A stretch of 64,000 bases of DNA, taken from NCBI GenBank assembly GCA_900642245.1, contig CAAAJI010000008.1:554655-618654 (forward strand), read 5' to 3'. Positions 45,350 to 56,328 of the stretch are shown here, in pieces. Position 1 is the first letter of the stretch, and the number at the start of each line of letters is the position of its first letter. The notes under the pieces were generated by a model. It did no database searches and was not told where the DNA came from. It saw nothing but the letters and a program-made list of their open reading frames with translations. The position numbers were made by a program, and so were the translations under genes. This DNA is from Fragilaria radians (lineage: Eukaryota; Bacillariophyta; Fragilariophyceae; Fragilariales; Fragilariaceae).

Positions 45350-48300
45350 CTAGTCATAATTTAGTTGCGAAACGTGTTTCGTGGACAATTTTCTTGAAGG
45401 ACTTGAAACTCTCCGTTGTGGCTTTAAAGATTCCAACTTGTTAAATGAGGCCTTAATTGGCATACTTCGACGTCGCTCAATCAAACTTTTTTTTCTCGCT
45501 GTGACTACCTCACTCACACTTTCTAGTTCTAATGAAGCATTATTGTCAGGCTCCACTGGTGAAAGTGCGTATTCTCTTTGCATAACAATAGACCTCCTCC
45601 TACCCGAGACAATTTGATCTTGGGATGATTTATTGTAGGAGATTTTTTCATGTTTACTTTGAAGGAGCGGATTGAATCTAGTTCTTCCTTGCAATGACCC
45701 AGACCGAACACTTCCGGCTTCACGGTTCTGTGATAGAAGGAATGGATACTTAATTTCCAGGTCCCTAACCTTACCCCACGCATTCCACTCTTTGTAAAAT
45801 TCATGAGCTTTTTGTAAGTAATGCTGAAACCAAAAGGAATCGGCGATGCTCGCAAAGAAGTACGCAGCCTTCTCACTTGCAAGGCCTGCGTTGTGCACAT
45901 AGCCTGACCGAGAACTGGACGCAATTGACTTGTCGTATGCCTCTCTGATTTCTTTTGAATTGGAAGCCTTTTCAATGCTTTTCATTTCTGCTTGAAGTAA
46001 CAAAAGTAAATCATGACAGTTGATATTGCCCGCCTTAATCCATTTGAGCAAAAAATGTAAAAACTTTTTCGCTTGACGAACGAAGTGACGCTTCCTCATC
46101 GATCGATATTTCGATATAAATAAAAGAGCACAGGCAAAAGCTTCTTGCACTTTTCCAAAATGACAGCTAATTTCATCTTCGGGTAAATTATCGAAGAGAG
46201 ACACTTCTTCGAAAGATTCCTCGAAGTAGGTAGCTAAAAGAAGTCTAAATCTGAAAATTGCACGCAATGCGATTCGGTTTCCTGATATAGTTGCAGCCTT
46301 AACTAGGCTTTCTTCGTTCATCGCTTCGCCAGTAAGACTAGTTACATTTTGAGATTCCCCCATGAGATTCAAAATGAATTGTAAACTCGGAGCCATCACA
46401 GCTTCGACAGTTTCGAGTCTGTACTCGACAGTTTGTTTCTTGAAGCGCCTCATATCACTTGCGACATGGCTTAGGGGAAGTCCTGCAGCAATATAAACCG
46501 TTGCGTATGCATCCGCAGCGGAAAGTGCGATCTCAACACTTCCCGCTCCCATTGCAATGTCATAACTTCTCATTAAGGGATCTAGGCTACTTCGCAGTGG
46601 ATACTTCCAATGATAGAGATATGAGTGCAAGACAAACAAAACTTCAGACTTAGATTGTTCACATACACCATCCAGCATTTGAACAGCCAGATCAGCGAAA
46701 CGAAATGCTTCAGAAATATCTCCCGACCTAGCCAGAATCACTCCAAAGTTAGCAAGAGAATATGGAGTGTATTCGCTTATTCCAAAAAGCAATGAGCATT
46801 GTAATGAGCGGAGGAAAACAATGGAAAGAAAGTCCGAATCTTGCCAGACATGACAATACATAGATAGGAGGTGCAGGATTCCAACAATCATTAAGTGATT
46901 AGGATCACTAACTCGTGATCCAGATATAATACTTTCATCTGATCGACCTCTCAATATATTTTTGGTTTTTATAGTTTCCCACTTTACATGCCATACCCGA
47001 GGAGCTTTCGGGATTTGAACACCAAGATCTCTCAAGATATTAGCTCCGGTATCCATTGCATCTGCCAGAGACCCATGAGAGCCTAACATCTGGATTTTGA
47101 CAAAATAAGCCTGAAATTTGTCTTTTAAGCTGCGTCCATGCTGGAAAACCTCGTTGACTACAGTGAGACACTTTTCAAAATTGCCAGCACATTGTTCCAT
47201 CTCGGCAGAAGTACTGTAAAGTTCAAGACATAGTTCGTAGTGAGATCTCCAGTAGTCGCGATCACTTTTCTGGATGAGTGCGATTCCTTGACTTAGATAG
47301 TCAGATGCCACCATGAATGCAGATTTGAGAATCGCGAGCTCAGCGGCATCCACATTCAAATGAATGACCTCTAAAATATCCTCTTCGTCTGTGATGCTTG
47401 AGGACGCTTTGTTGAACTGATTGACGGCAGCAAAGAATACCCATTCTTCCTGAAAAGTGGGATCTTTGTGGATTTCACAAAGTAGCCTACCTATACGTAA
47501 GTGCAATTCATCCCGTTCTCGTCCTTCTGGAATAAGTGCGTAAGATGCTTGATGGACTTTCTCATGGGAAAACTTAGAAAGTCCACAGTTCCCAGCTTCC
47601 AACAGTCCTGTATGACAAAGATATTGGAAGTCCTCCTCCATTTTCGTCGTATCGAAAGAAACGGGAATGTCGATTGACTCAAGGTCAAATACTCGATTTG
47701 AATTATTTCCATCGTCAATACTGCTCGCTTTGCTTTCTTCTGCCGCCATTATCAATGCTACCAAAGCAAATTCGAATTGTGAACCAAGACAGGAAGAAAT
47801 TTTCAAAATTGACTGCACACTATCATCAAGATGCTGAATTCTTCTTACGATGATATCAGCGACGTCCTCAGTGATTTCAGTTTCACTTTGGATACGCGAA
47901 ATATCCCAAACCCAACTGTTTGTTTTCAATGAGTAAAGCAGTAAGTTTTGCTCCTGAAGAAGCTCTAAGAATTGTGTTACAAGGTAAAATTTCCCGCCAG
48001 TTTTTGCCCAAATGATGTTACTGAGGTCGAAAGTTTGCATGGGCGACATTCCTGTGGTTACGGCCACAAGCTGATTGACTTCGTGAACACTCATTTCTTT
48101 TAAATGAATGTAGGTACAAATGGTTTTCCAGTGACAATGATTTGAGGCGAAAGATTCTTTTGAAAGGTTCACATTACCTTGATAATCATCATTATAAGTT
48201 CCTATGAACAACACATTTTTTTCACACTCATCTGAAATAAGTGATGAGAATAAATTTAGTGATGGACCATCAGCCAGATGGAGATTCTCAATTGCGAAAA

Positions 48301-48997
48301 GTATTGGCCTGTATGAACTTGTAAGACTATTAAACAACCGCACAATCTGTCTGATAATGCACGTAGAGGCTCGAGCATTGGTCGTAACTGATGTTCCTAA
48401 GTCAGGGGAGCGTAAATTCGACGTTGATTTGCTTTCTTCAGTTCCATTCTCGTTGGTAAAGAGAAGAGTACTTGCACGTCTTCGATTTCCGCTAGATCGA
48501 CGTCTGCCATTGGGAATTTCATTATATTGCAAAAGACTTTCAAATTTGGGAAGTTGTCGTTTTAAACTTGAAATGTCTTCGGACAAATTTTTATTGATTA
48601 AGTCTATGAAATTCTCAAATTTCATTTGCCTTTTTCGGAGCAAGCAGAGTTCAATGATAGCATCGGAAATTGCAGAATATGGTTGATTAGACCCGACATC
48701 TGCAAAATTTCCTACCAAGACCACCCCACCTGAATTCTCAACGTATCGTCTCATAGAATTGACAAAGACATTTTTACCCGTTGATGCATTTCCATGTACA
48801 ATAATGACCTCAGCCTTTCCAACTCTATTCTCCACTGTGAGACGTGCCCAAGTATCCAGAAGACTTCGCTTTTCATTGTGATATAATTGAAACTTTGAAA
48901 CATCTAATTTCACTGCATCTGTACAATGCGATAAGGAAAGCCTCCTATTTCGAACGGGCGCTTTTGCTTCCAAAAGTGAAGATATATTGTATGACAT
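45350..48997 (-). CDS. AAA_16-type ATPase-like protein with TPR-like helical region
   Basis: A single exon of 1215 aa, ATG at 48997. Residues ~35-330 have the layout of the AAA_16/predicted-ATPase domain that precedes TPR-like repeats in STAND-type signalling proteins and the ATPase part of some adenylyl cyclases and kinases. The P-loop is VHGNASTGKN (G69-N76): the Ser/Thr after GK is Asn. The Walker B-like strand is ILFAIENLHLAD (232-243), with Glu-Asn where Asp-Asp is usual. Both departures suggest weak or no ATP hydrolysis. A winged-helix-like part with the LSKFSHEKVHQASYALIP segment follows at ~480. Residues ~550-1090 are helical repeats. The C-terminal 130 residues are Ser/Arg-rich. No cyclase, kinase or membrane segment is present, so it is probably a regulatory or scaffold member. 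Partner unknown. Confidence 0.7.
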   Translation of the reverse strand: MSYNISSLLEAKAPVRNRRLSLSHCTDAVKLDVSKFQLYHNEKRSLLDTWARLTVENRVGKAEVIIVHGNASTGKNVFVNSMRRYVENSGGVVLVGNFADVGSNQPYSAISDAIIELCLLRKRQMKFENFIDLINKNLSEDISSLKRQLPKFESLLQYNEIPNGRRRSSGNRRRASTLLFTNENGTEESKSTSNLRSPDLGTSVTTNARASTCIIRQIVRLFNSLTSSYRPILFAIENLHLADGPSLNLFSSLISDECEKNVLFIGTYNDDYQGNVNLSKESFASNHCHWKTICTYIHLKEMSVHEVNQLVAVTTGMSPMQTFDLSNIIWAKTGGKFYLVTQFLELLQEQNLLLYSLKTNSWVWDISRIQSETEITEDVADIIVRRIQHLDDSVQSILKISSCLGSQFEFALVALIMAAEESKASSIDDGNNSNRVFDLESIDIPVSFDTTKMEEDFQYLCHTGLLEAGNCGLSKFSHEKVHQASYALIPEGRERDELHLRIGRLLCEIHKDPTFQEEWVFFAAVNQFNKASSSITDEEDILEVIHLNVDAAELAILKSAFMVASDYLSQGIALIQKSDRDYWRSHYELCLELYSTSAEMEQCAGNFEKCLTVVNEVFQHGRSLKDKFQAYFVKIQMLGSHGSLADAMDTGANILRDLGVQIPKAPRVWHVKWETIKTKNILRGRSDESIISGSRVSDPNHLMIVGILHLLSMYCHVWQDSDFLSIVFLRSLQCSLLFGISEYTPYSLANFGVILARSGDISEAFRFADLAVQMLDGVCEQSKSEVLFVLHSYLYHWKYPLRSSLDPLMRSYDIAMGAGSVEIALSAADAYATVYIAAGLPLSHVASDMRRFKKQTVEYRLETVEAVMAPSLQFILNLMGESQNVTSLTGEAMNEESLVKAATISGNRIALRAIFRFRLLLATYFEESFEEVSLFDNLPEDEISCHFGKVQEAFACALLFISKYRSMRKRHFVRQAKKFLHFLLKWIKAGNINCHDLLLLLQAEMKSIEKASNSKEIREAYDKSIASSSRSGYVHNAGLASEKAAYFFASIADSFWFQHYLQKAHEFYKEWNAWGKVRDLEIKYPFLLSQNREAGSVRSGSLQGRTRFNPLLQSKHEKISYNKSSQDQIVSGRRRSIVMQREYALSPVEPDNNASLELESVSEVVTARKKSLIERRRSMPIKASFNKLESLKPQRRVSSPSRKLSTKHVSQLNYD

Positions 48998-51709
48998 ATA
49001 ACCTATCTAGAGACCTACTCACACAAGTCAAGTGTATCAATTCTCGTTTGGAATGAAAGAGGATTGCTGATGCAGTCGTTAACTTTTGGGAAGTAACAAT
49101 TACTCCAAGAAAGATTCTTGGTTTCGGCTGTACGTGTTCATCAATACGGAGGACATTTACTACCTGTTGGAGTCTTCGATCTAGACATTCAAGTTTGCGA
49201 CACTAGTGTTCGGCATGAATCGAATGTTTTCTTGACTACTTAGTACCTAGGATATTTACTTGTTTCCTATTTATTTTGGAGAAACATAAAATAATGGTTC
49301 ACGATCTTGGAATATGGCAAGTCTTCTTTCGTAAGCAGTCGATTGAGTGAAAAGGACAACAATTCTGATACAAAAAAAAATAAAAACGTTTCTATTTCTG
49401 AAAGCTGCAACGACTACCCCCGTGAACGTGTTTTGTTTTCATGTTCCGATGCTTCTCATTTTGATAATTCACAGTGCTCAATATCTTGTGCACCAATTTT
49501 TCCTCGATACATGATCAACTTGTTTTTTCACACGCTGTACTGCGATAACGTAGGTACACGATAGATGGGTATAGAAAAAAAATGATGTGGCACGTATCTG
49601 CCCACTATAGCCAAGTTGACTGTTTATCATCGGAACTTAAAAACAACTTCATAGATGTATTTCTGAAGGTTGCTGTCTTGAAAAACAATAATTTTGACTT
49701 TCAGATGTTTTGCCTAATCAACGTGGAGTGGGAGTGATTTGCTCAATGCTTGCACTGATAAGGAAAACATTTACTCAAAACTTTATTCGCAAAGAAGAAT
49801 TGTTTTGTTACTCATTTAGGAAAAAACAACGGTGATTTGCTTGAAACTCTTGAACAGAGCATGTACAATGTCTTACCTATTTTACAATCTGGTATTGAAA
49901 CTAGAAACTTTTCCCATTCAATACGACATAAATCTCTATTTCTTCTATAAATGGATAGACCAGAGAATATAATCTTTAGGAACTACTTGATGATCATGCA
50001 TTGTTCCCCGGCAATTCAGTCTTACATTAATGGAATTACACTTCATATCTTCCACTTGTAACGATACACGGCACTCATTGATGATATGATGTAAGATATA
50101 GCAAGCGTAATGCTTTCCGCTTATACCAAAGTATACATGCTCCAACTATCAAATGCATTTGACGAGGGCCAAATACATTGTGTCCATACATCCATCAACA
50201 AAAAGCAATATTATCACACTTCATTGAGCTGCAAATCAATCTGAGGAATGACAATGGATAAGTTTGTAAGATCTGGTAACCGCTTGCCTACTTCTGTGCA
50301 TCAAAACCACCCCGTTCCGCTTGTATATAAGACAAAGACAGCATCAAAGGCAGGTAGTACAGAGGTAGACAAGACATAGCATATCAGATTAGAGTTTTCA
50401 AATTGTAAATGCCAAGCAGCAGGAAAAAGCTCCTATTGAAGCTAAAGCTGTTCCTGGAAAGAATTCATTGGCTTTCTTTTTGATAATGCAGTCAAAATGC
50501 AGTTGAAGCCTACAATGTCAGCAAACTCTAAGAGGATAAAAGTTGAATTTACCCTCTCAACAAAAAATAATGTAAACACTAATAGGGATGAATACGAGGA
50601 ATACTTTCTCACTTCCCCTACTTTTTTGGATCTAGCAAATCTAAGTTTTTCTTTCTCACCTAACTTTAGAGTTAGTTGTCCGCGTCACTGCTAATCATGA
50701 GGAATATTTGCTCAGAGCACTAGCTGATACTGGTGCCAGTAGCAGCATCATTTTTGAGGTATCCATCTCAAACCACCCATCAAATATGATGCTGTCAAAA
50801 AACTAGAGTACAATAGGTGGTCAGGTTATTACTGATAGAACTAGACTTGTGACAAAGAAATCTCTTGCAAATGTCATGTGGATGACCGCTCTGTGTCATC
50901 ATGCCCATATGGCATGGTAATTGGCAGAGATCTTCTCAGAGAATTTGGTCTTATACTTCATTTCAAAGATAAAACTGCCACCTGTATACAGACACTATCC
51001 CCGGGAAAGACAGAGTCACTCTCAATACTCAAGAGTCCCTGCTTGAGTTCATTTTGGCAAGCGAAATGCAAACCCTGGTGGACAAATTATCTTGTTTATT
51101 CAGTCATTGCATAAATGAATGAACCGTAGGTTTAGGACCCATATATAATCCATACCTAGTGTGTTATTTCTGAACCCAGAAAAAACTCACAAGAATGAAC
51201 TCAGTATTCTTATCTTTCATCCTATTCTTCATGTGAGATTCTCCTTCAAGGAAATATTATATATCCCTTTAAGAAGCCCCAGTCATCTTGGTCTTATCCA
51301 GAGGTTCTATACTTACTAGCAGCTGTTCAATTTCAAAGCATATGTTATTTACGGTGTCATCCACTACTCCAGATTACCCGCCATGAGAACTTTCAACTAG
51401 ATCCGCTCAGTAAAATCCTATTTCTCCGCTTTCTTGACTTTGGATAATCAAGGGCCTTTGATTCAAAAAGTAGGAGAGATGAGAATTTACTTCTCAAGAT
51501 TTTTGCCATGAAAATCTAGATAGTGTATATGAAATAGTAATTACACTGACAAATTATGACAAGCACTTCCAACATGGTCACTGTGTGCCTACGCAATATC
51601 ATAAATTTGTTTCGGGTGCGTGTTCCAGGCGTCAACAATTTAGTCCGGATTGTAGAAAATCTTTTCCCGAAAAGAAAAACACTGTACAGAAAAACGTTGG
51701 AATAGCATC
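48998..51709. other. Gene-poor spacer, 2.7 kb
   Basis: Contains the retropepsin relic described at 50640-51060. Frames at 49307-49564 and 49945-50145 show no domain. The last few hundred bases probably include the promoter of the plastid protein gene at 51710; no motif was identified. Confidence 0.5.
50640..51060 (+). mobile_element. Decayed Ty3-like retroelement protease fragment
   Basis: A frame near 50690 encodes VVRVTANHEEYLLRALADTG followed by ASSSII. The DTGAS at 50726-50740 is the retropepsin active-site motif in its usual (A/V)-L-x-DTGA-(S/T)-S-S setting. After a stop, STIGGQVITDRTRLV and then, in another frame, VDDRSVSSCPYGMVIGRDLL and REFGLILHFKDKTA (50878-50975) match the flap-to-C-terminal part (IGRDLL-x-(E/K)-LG-(I/L)-x-(L/I)-x-F-x3-T). 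Stops and a frameshift show the copy is inactive. No reverse transcriptase was seen next to it. Confidence 0.65.
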
Positions 51710-52489
51710 ATGTTACTTCACTTCACAGCCCTTTTCTTTGGATTGCTTTCTCTTTGTAATGCCTTTCAGTCTAGCTTCCATAACAGTCGGCTAATGCTAC
51801 TGAAACGTCAATCACCATTGGCAGTGAGTAATCCTGATGGTCCAAGGCGTCGACGACGAGTTCGAAAGGATTTGACGTTTCCACCTCCAGTCGATGCCGA
51901 TAGGCCTGAGATTCTACCTCCAGAATCTCTTGTTAGAGAGAGTTCAAAGGTCACTGAAAATGTTAATGACGTAGTAGAAATTAATGTTCAAGATGTCCGA
52001 GATATTGTTTCGGGGAAAAGCGAAATTGACAGAAAGAGCAACGATGTCGATGATGAGAATGATGACGATGAATGGGAAATCGTTGATGTAGACGAAGAAG
52101 AAGATGATGATTATGAGTACATTATTGTGGATTCATCTGGAAGAAAGCTAGAGCCTATGGAACAACTACTAGCGGACGCGAAATCCTTTCGAATGGCCGA
52201 AAATGAAAGAAAAGTTGAAGAGAATAATAGTGGCGAAGAAAATGAAGGCATTAGTATCCCAAAGTCAGTTTCAGGAATCATTTCTACTATCGTAACAGTT
52301 GATTTCTTTGTCGTCATTGCACTTCTGATTTGGTTTCTTGCTGGTATATTTGGCCAATATGTGTTGAAGGATGAAACAATTCAAATAGCGTTCAACAATA
52401 TTTTCCAGCCAGTCGTTCAGCCGGCGTTAGGTGTACTGATGATTGGGTCAGCAGCGGGTGCATTGTTCAATAAGGATGAGGAGGAGTAG
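51710..52489 (+). CDS. Plastid-targeted membrane protein of unknown function
   Basis: 259 aa, single exon. Residues 1-18 are a signal peptide (MLLHFTALFFGLLSLCNA) directly followed by FQSSFHNSRLML. The Ala|Phe junction and the Ser/Arg-rich stretch after it fit the bipartite presequence (ASAFAP-type) used for import into secondary plastids of red-algal origin. A basic patch (RRRRRVRK, ~46-53) follows, then a strongly acidic region (~110-150, DDENDDDEWEIVDVDEEED). Two membrane spans are predicted near 190-217 and 230-253. The frame ends in KDEEE. I do not recognise the family; a thylakoid or envelope membrane protein is inferred from targeting only. The convergent thiouridylase gene ends 83 bp away. 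Confidence 0.75.
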   Translation: MLLHFTALFFGLLSLCNAFQSSFHNSRLMLLKRQSPLAVSNPDGPRRRRRVRKDLTFPPPVDADRPEILPPESLVRESSKVTENVNDVVEINVQDVRDIVSGKSEIDRKSNDVDDENDDDEWEIVDVDEEEDDDYEYIIVDSSGRKLEPMEQLLADAKSFRMAENERKVEENNSGEENEGISIPKSVSGIISTIVTVDFFVVIALLIWFLAGIFGQYVLKDETIQIAFNNIFQPVVQPALGVLMIGSAAGALFNKDEEE

Positions 52490-52572
52490 CATTAAATGAT
52501 TGTAAGATCCATTTGGATATATACATTTACATATATAAACCCTTGCTTCAAAACCCTCACGTAGAATTAATG

Positions 52573-54041
52573 TTACCAGCTGGTAACACTTCTGTCATTT
52601 TGCGAAGCAGGATGGATATTGGTTGGTAATTCAAGCTTAAGGTCATGGTAGGATGGTCCCCTTTCCGATATGATCCCACCACCTAAGCAAATTGCACCAA
52701 GGTAAAATGCAGCTGTCTGTCCTGGAGTCACAGCTCGGACTGGGCAATGGAAATATACAATGTAGGAATTATCACATAGTTCTAGCTCACATGAAAATAA
52801 TGGTTGCAAATGCCTTACACGGCAAGTCAATGATAGACGTTTACCCTCTTTCAATGGTTGTGGAAGGCTACCTCCAAGCCAAACAATGGAATGTAGCTTC
52901 ATTTGTTTGGAATAAAGAGCCGGATGATGAGTACCTTGACAAATGTAAAGCGTATTTTTGTCATCGCGTCCGGTAACAAAATATTTGTGTGGGGCACCAC
53001 TTAGTTTGGCACCTTGCCCCAATGTATAGAGAAGCGCGCCATTGTGGTTCCCAATAATCTTTCCCGTATCTACATCAACAAAGTTACCAGGTTGACTTGG
53101 TGGAAGATATTGCGAGATGAACGATTCAAACTTGCGTTTTCCGATGAAACAAATCCCCATCGATTCTCGTTTGGATGCGTTTGGAAGTTTTGCCTCCCTG
53201 GCCAATTCTCGAACAGTTTCTTGACTGATAGCTGTACGTGATTTGATCCGATCGCCTAAGGGAAATATAACATTCCGGAAGTCTTTTCCCTGAACTCCCG
53301 AAAGGAAGTAGGATTGATCCTTCGTGGNNNNNNNNNNNNNNNNNNNNNNNNNNNNNNNNNNNNNNNNNNNNNNNNNNNNNNNNNNNNNNNNNNNNNNNNN
53401 NNNNNNNNNNNNNNNNNNNNNNNNNNNNNNNNNNNNNNNNNNNNNNNNNNNNNNNNNNNNNNNNNNNNNNNNNNNNNNNNNNNNNNNNNNNNNNNNNNNN
53501 NNNNNNNNNNNNNNNCATCGACTGCTTTCAACAATAAGGGAATGTCGTCGGAAATCCACTGTTGAATCCACCTATGCTCTTCCCGTACCAACTCTACGTC
53601 CTCTGTAGCTTCATCACGAAGACAATTCCAAAGTCTTGCATAATGACCTGTTGCAATGGTGTCCACTCCAAGATGTTTTATGGCATAGTCTTTCATAACA
53701 CCGAATTTTACTACAGCGTTACAAGCCACATCAGGGTTGAGTGAGAGTCCTTTGGAAATTCCCTCCAAATAGGGAGTAAACACTTCAGTCCAATATTCTG
53801 ATTCGAATGAGGTCTTCTTTAATGGTATTGATAAATGCTGACAAACAGCTTCCGCATCCTTTATGTCCTGTTCCACACATCCTAATGGTTGATTATCTTC
53901 ATCACGAGAACTCCAATTAGTCATGTGGAGTGCAATTACAGATGTATTTGGAATTTTCTGCAAAAGATATGCAACAACTGAAGAGTCAATGCCTCCGCTC
54001 AAGGCTACAGCAATTTTGTGTTGACGACATCGTGGAATCAT
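52573..54041 (-). CDS. TRMU: tRNA-specific 2-thiouridylase (MnmA/TRMU family), interrupted by an N run
   Basis: ATG at 54041 (MIPRCRQHK). The PP-loop is SGGIDSSV at residues 15-22, the first catalytic Cys is in NPDVACN (~104), and GHYARLWN follows. After the assembly gap come TKDQSYFLSGV, the second Cys in MGICFIGKRKF, and the C-terminal beta domain with PHKYFVTGRDDKN and PVRAVTPGQTAAFY. Family knowledge: the enzyme activates U34 of Lys, Glu and Gln tRNAs with ATP and replaces O2 with sulphur, in bacteria and organelles. The N run 53328-53515 splits the frame. If it is removed, VD-[G|CC]-TKDQS reads through as VDATKDQS in perfect frame, giving 426 aa, close to human TRMU. The gap therefore seems to hold no coding sequence. 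No clear targeting peptide is visible; a 5' exon may be missing. Confidence 0.9.
53328..53515. other. Assembly gap (188 N)
   Basis: A run of 188 undetermined bases inside the thiouridylase gene. The flanks, GTCGATG and CCACGAAGG on the coding strand, join in frame if the run is dropped. Confidence 0.99.
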
Positions 54042-54679
54042 TTTTTCCTCCACACCTATGGTGATCCATCCCCAACAACCATGAAAAGGTTAGGGTTAAA
54101 CTGGTGTTGGCCTATGCCTCCCATCGTCAAAAAAATGATCCCAAAGTCATCATGTATTTGCAGAAGATGAAAAAGATTTACAATGCTTTTCTGTATTCAG
54201 TAGAAATTTTTACTATATTAATTTAATATAAAATGACTTATTTTTTGATCATATTCTAAGAATTGTTCTGGATGATAATGGGTTCAGCCCCAGGACCATG
54301 AAAAGTCAAAGAAATATAAATGGTTTTTCCTCAAATATATAGTCTCATCTCACAAATTATTAACATTTCATAGCCAAAAGTTATAGTGAAGAATATACTT
54401 AAAGTGCTTGTTCTACATACTTCACTTAGCGCATTACGCTTTGCTGGACGCTTGGTAATTCGTTTCGATAATTTACTTGAATATGGCATTGCTCTGCTTG
54501 CATAGAAGGTGCTAACATGCAGACAGAACTGTTCTTAAATCTAATTCGCACACTTCCAGTCAATTATTTCCTTGCCGAATGTAAGTTCTAAAAGTTGAGG
54601 TCTAAAGTTTGAGTGGCAGATACTGTTACAAAATTTGAAACCATAACAAAATGAGCATAATAATTAAGGTTAAAGTATC
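54042..54679. other. Spacer with no supported gene
   Basis: 640 bp between the apyrase stop codon and the thiouridylase start, both genes reading leftward. AT-rich, with no coding or repeat feature. It could hold the promoter or a 5' exon of the thiouridylase gene. Confidence 0.5.
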
Positions 54680-56328
54680 TTAATAAGTTTCGGGAGTGTA
54701 AATATCAACGAATTCAACTCCTTCAAACTTCATGCCGTCCTTAGGATACTTCACTTCATCCATGAGGACATCGCCTGTAAGCACGTCAAAGACCAAGAAA
54801 TATGATCGCTGCTTACAAGAATCTTCACCGCCGACACAATCTTCTTCAACTGAACGAATGGCCAAAGCATGACGATCCCGGGATCCAGGAATGAATGCTA
54901 TTGTAGAGAATCCATGGAGAGGATCACGGTCTGTCTCCTTCAACTTTATCGTCACAACAGTTGACTTTGTGAATTTATCATCCACCAGTACTAGTTTATC
55001 AGATCCCTTTCGCTCGTCATCTCGCTCATCGTACGCGTCAGCTGAAACGCGCCGCGGCACAAAGACCCACTGATTGAGATATGGCGACCAAAGAATTGCC
55101 TCATGAATACAATACCCTGGACTTGGCGCCCCTAGAGCAGTTCTTACAAAATTGTATTTCTCAGACCAATCTAAGCGACGTAGTTCACCGCGCGGTGATA
55201 GGATGGATACCCATAGGTTGTTTGTGTTTGCAATGGAACCATCGGGATTTGTGTATTCTTTCCCCATAGAGCCCATGTAAAGTTCACCATTCTTGACAGT
55301 CGCCCACTCCCATTTCATACCTTTGTCAGTATCGCCGGATCCTTCTGTGATGACAAATCTTGGAACTACAAAGGATTCAGATCCCTTATTTTTATTGAGT
55401 ATCTCAAAAACAGTTCCAGTTCTATCATCAAACGATAAGAGCCTATTGTCGTAGATCGTTAACTCGGAGAGTTCCATTCCACGTCCAGCTTCGTTGTGAA
55501 AGGAGGTGAGAACACGCGTTTCGTCGAATTTAATGGAGTATGTATTTGCTTCAACATCGTGAGTCAATACGCCAGGGAGGAGGAAAGACTGGAAGACAGG
55601 TTTCTTGGAATCCTTTACACGAGAAAACTGATCGAGATCTGTTACTGCGGCGAATCGAAATGTATTGTCTGCAATTACAGCACTATCCGATGTAAAGTAA
55701 CCCTTGTGAACGGCTCCACCAAATCGTTCGTAGTATTTGGCTCCACTGCTTCGAGGTAAACATAAAAATGATTATGAGTAACGGATTAAATTGTTTAGGA
55801 AATTGAGTCCCCTTCAATCCTTGTATCAACTAGATGATCAAGGTCAACTTACATGTTTCGTAACCCAAGACTAACACCTGCCCCAGTAGATTTTCTCTGC
55901 GCAGAATCGAGGCTCAGAATCAAAACAAATGCCACCAACGAGAATGTTGCGACCAATGCTCTAGTATACCGACGAAGTAAATATTGAATTTTCGCCAGAG
56001 TTCCTGTTTTTGGATATGCGAGTGACTCAGAGCGACTCAACATATTAGAATTGGATACACTTTGACCACTAGTCAGAAATTGGTTCTCAATCTTATTTTG
56101 CGTTGCTGATTTAACTTTCGTCGCAGATTGTGCTTCCAAATCAAATTGAACTTGAATCTTGGACGTGCTTCCAGTCGACCCAACCGTTCGTCGGAGGCTT
56201 GCTGTAGTTGCACGAGACAGCTTCAAACTATTCTCTATAGATCTGGATTGCGTCTCTGGAGGAGAAACGTCGAAAGAAACGATCAATCGCTCGATTTCGT
56301 TATGAAATGACCCTAAATTGCTGGTCAA
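54680..56328 (-). CDS. Ca2+-dependent apyrase (CANT1/SCAN family), type II membrane protein
   Basis: Two exons, 56328-55853 and 55745-54680, with a 107-nt intron (GTAAGT...GCAG, phase 2). The apyrase fold begins at RFAAVTDLDQFSRV (end of the exon 2 start region) and runs through the LSELTIYDNRLLSFDDRTG, KWEWATVKNGELYMGSMGKE, WSEKYNFVRTALG, HEAILWSPYLNQWVFVPRR and GFSTIAFIPGSRD segments, all typical of the five-bladed nucleotidase. Family knowledge: it hydrolyses UDP/GDP or ATP in the secretory pathway in a Ca2+-dependent way. One membrane span (LVAFSLVAFVLIL-like, ~95 residues from the first in-frame codon used here) gives the type II topology of CANT1. The start is uncertain. The frame is open without ATG up to a TAG near 56393, with a candidate acceptor (TAGTACAG) just after it, so a 5' exon may exist. 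The first in-frame ATG is at 56043, right before the membrane span. Confidence 0.85.

Noticed and set aside
54042..54053. A GTG start at 54053 for the thiouridylase.
   Set aside because: Nuclear genes use ATG; the ATG at 54041 directly precedes the PP-loop region. A missing 5' exon is possible but not shown.
56044..56328. The apyrase N-terminus starting with a TTG codon at 56328.
   Set aside because: TTG is not accepted as a start; the coordinate only marks clearly open, coding-like sequence. The start is either ATG 56043 or lies in an unseen 5' exon.
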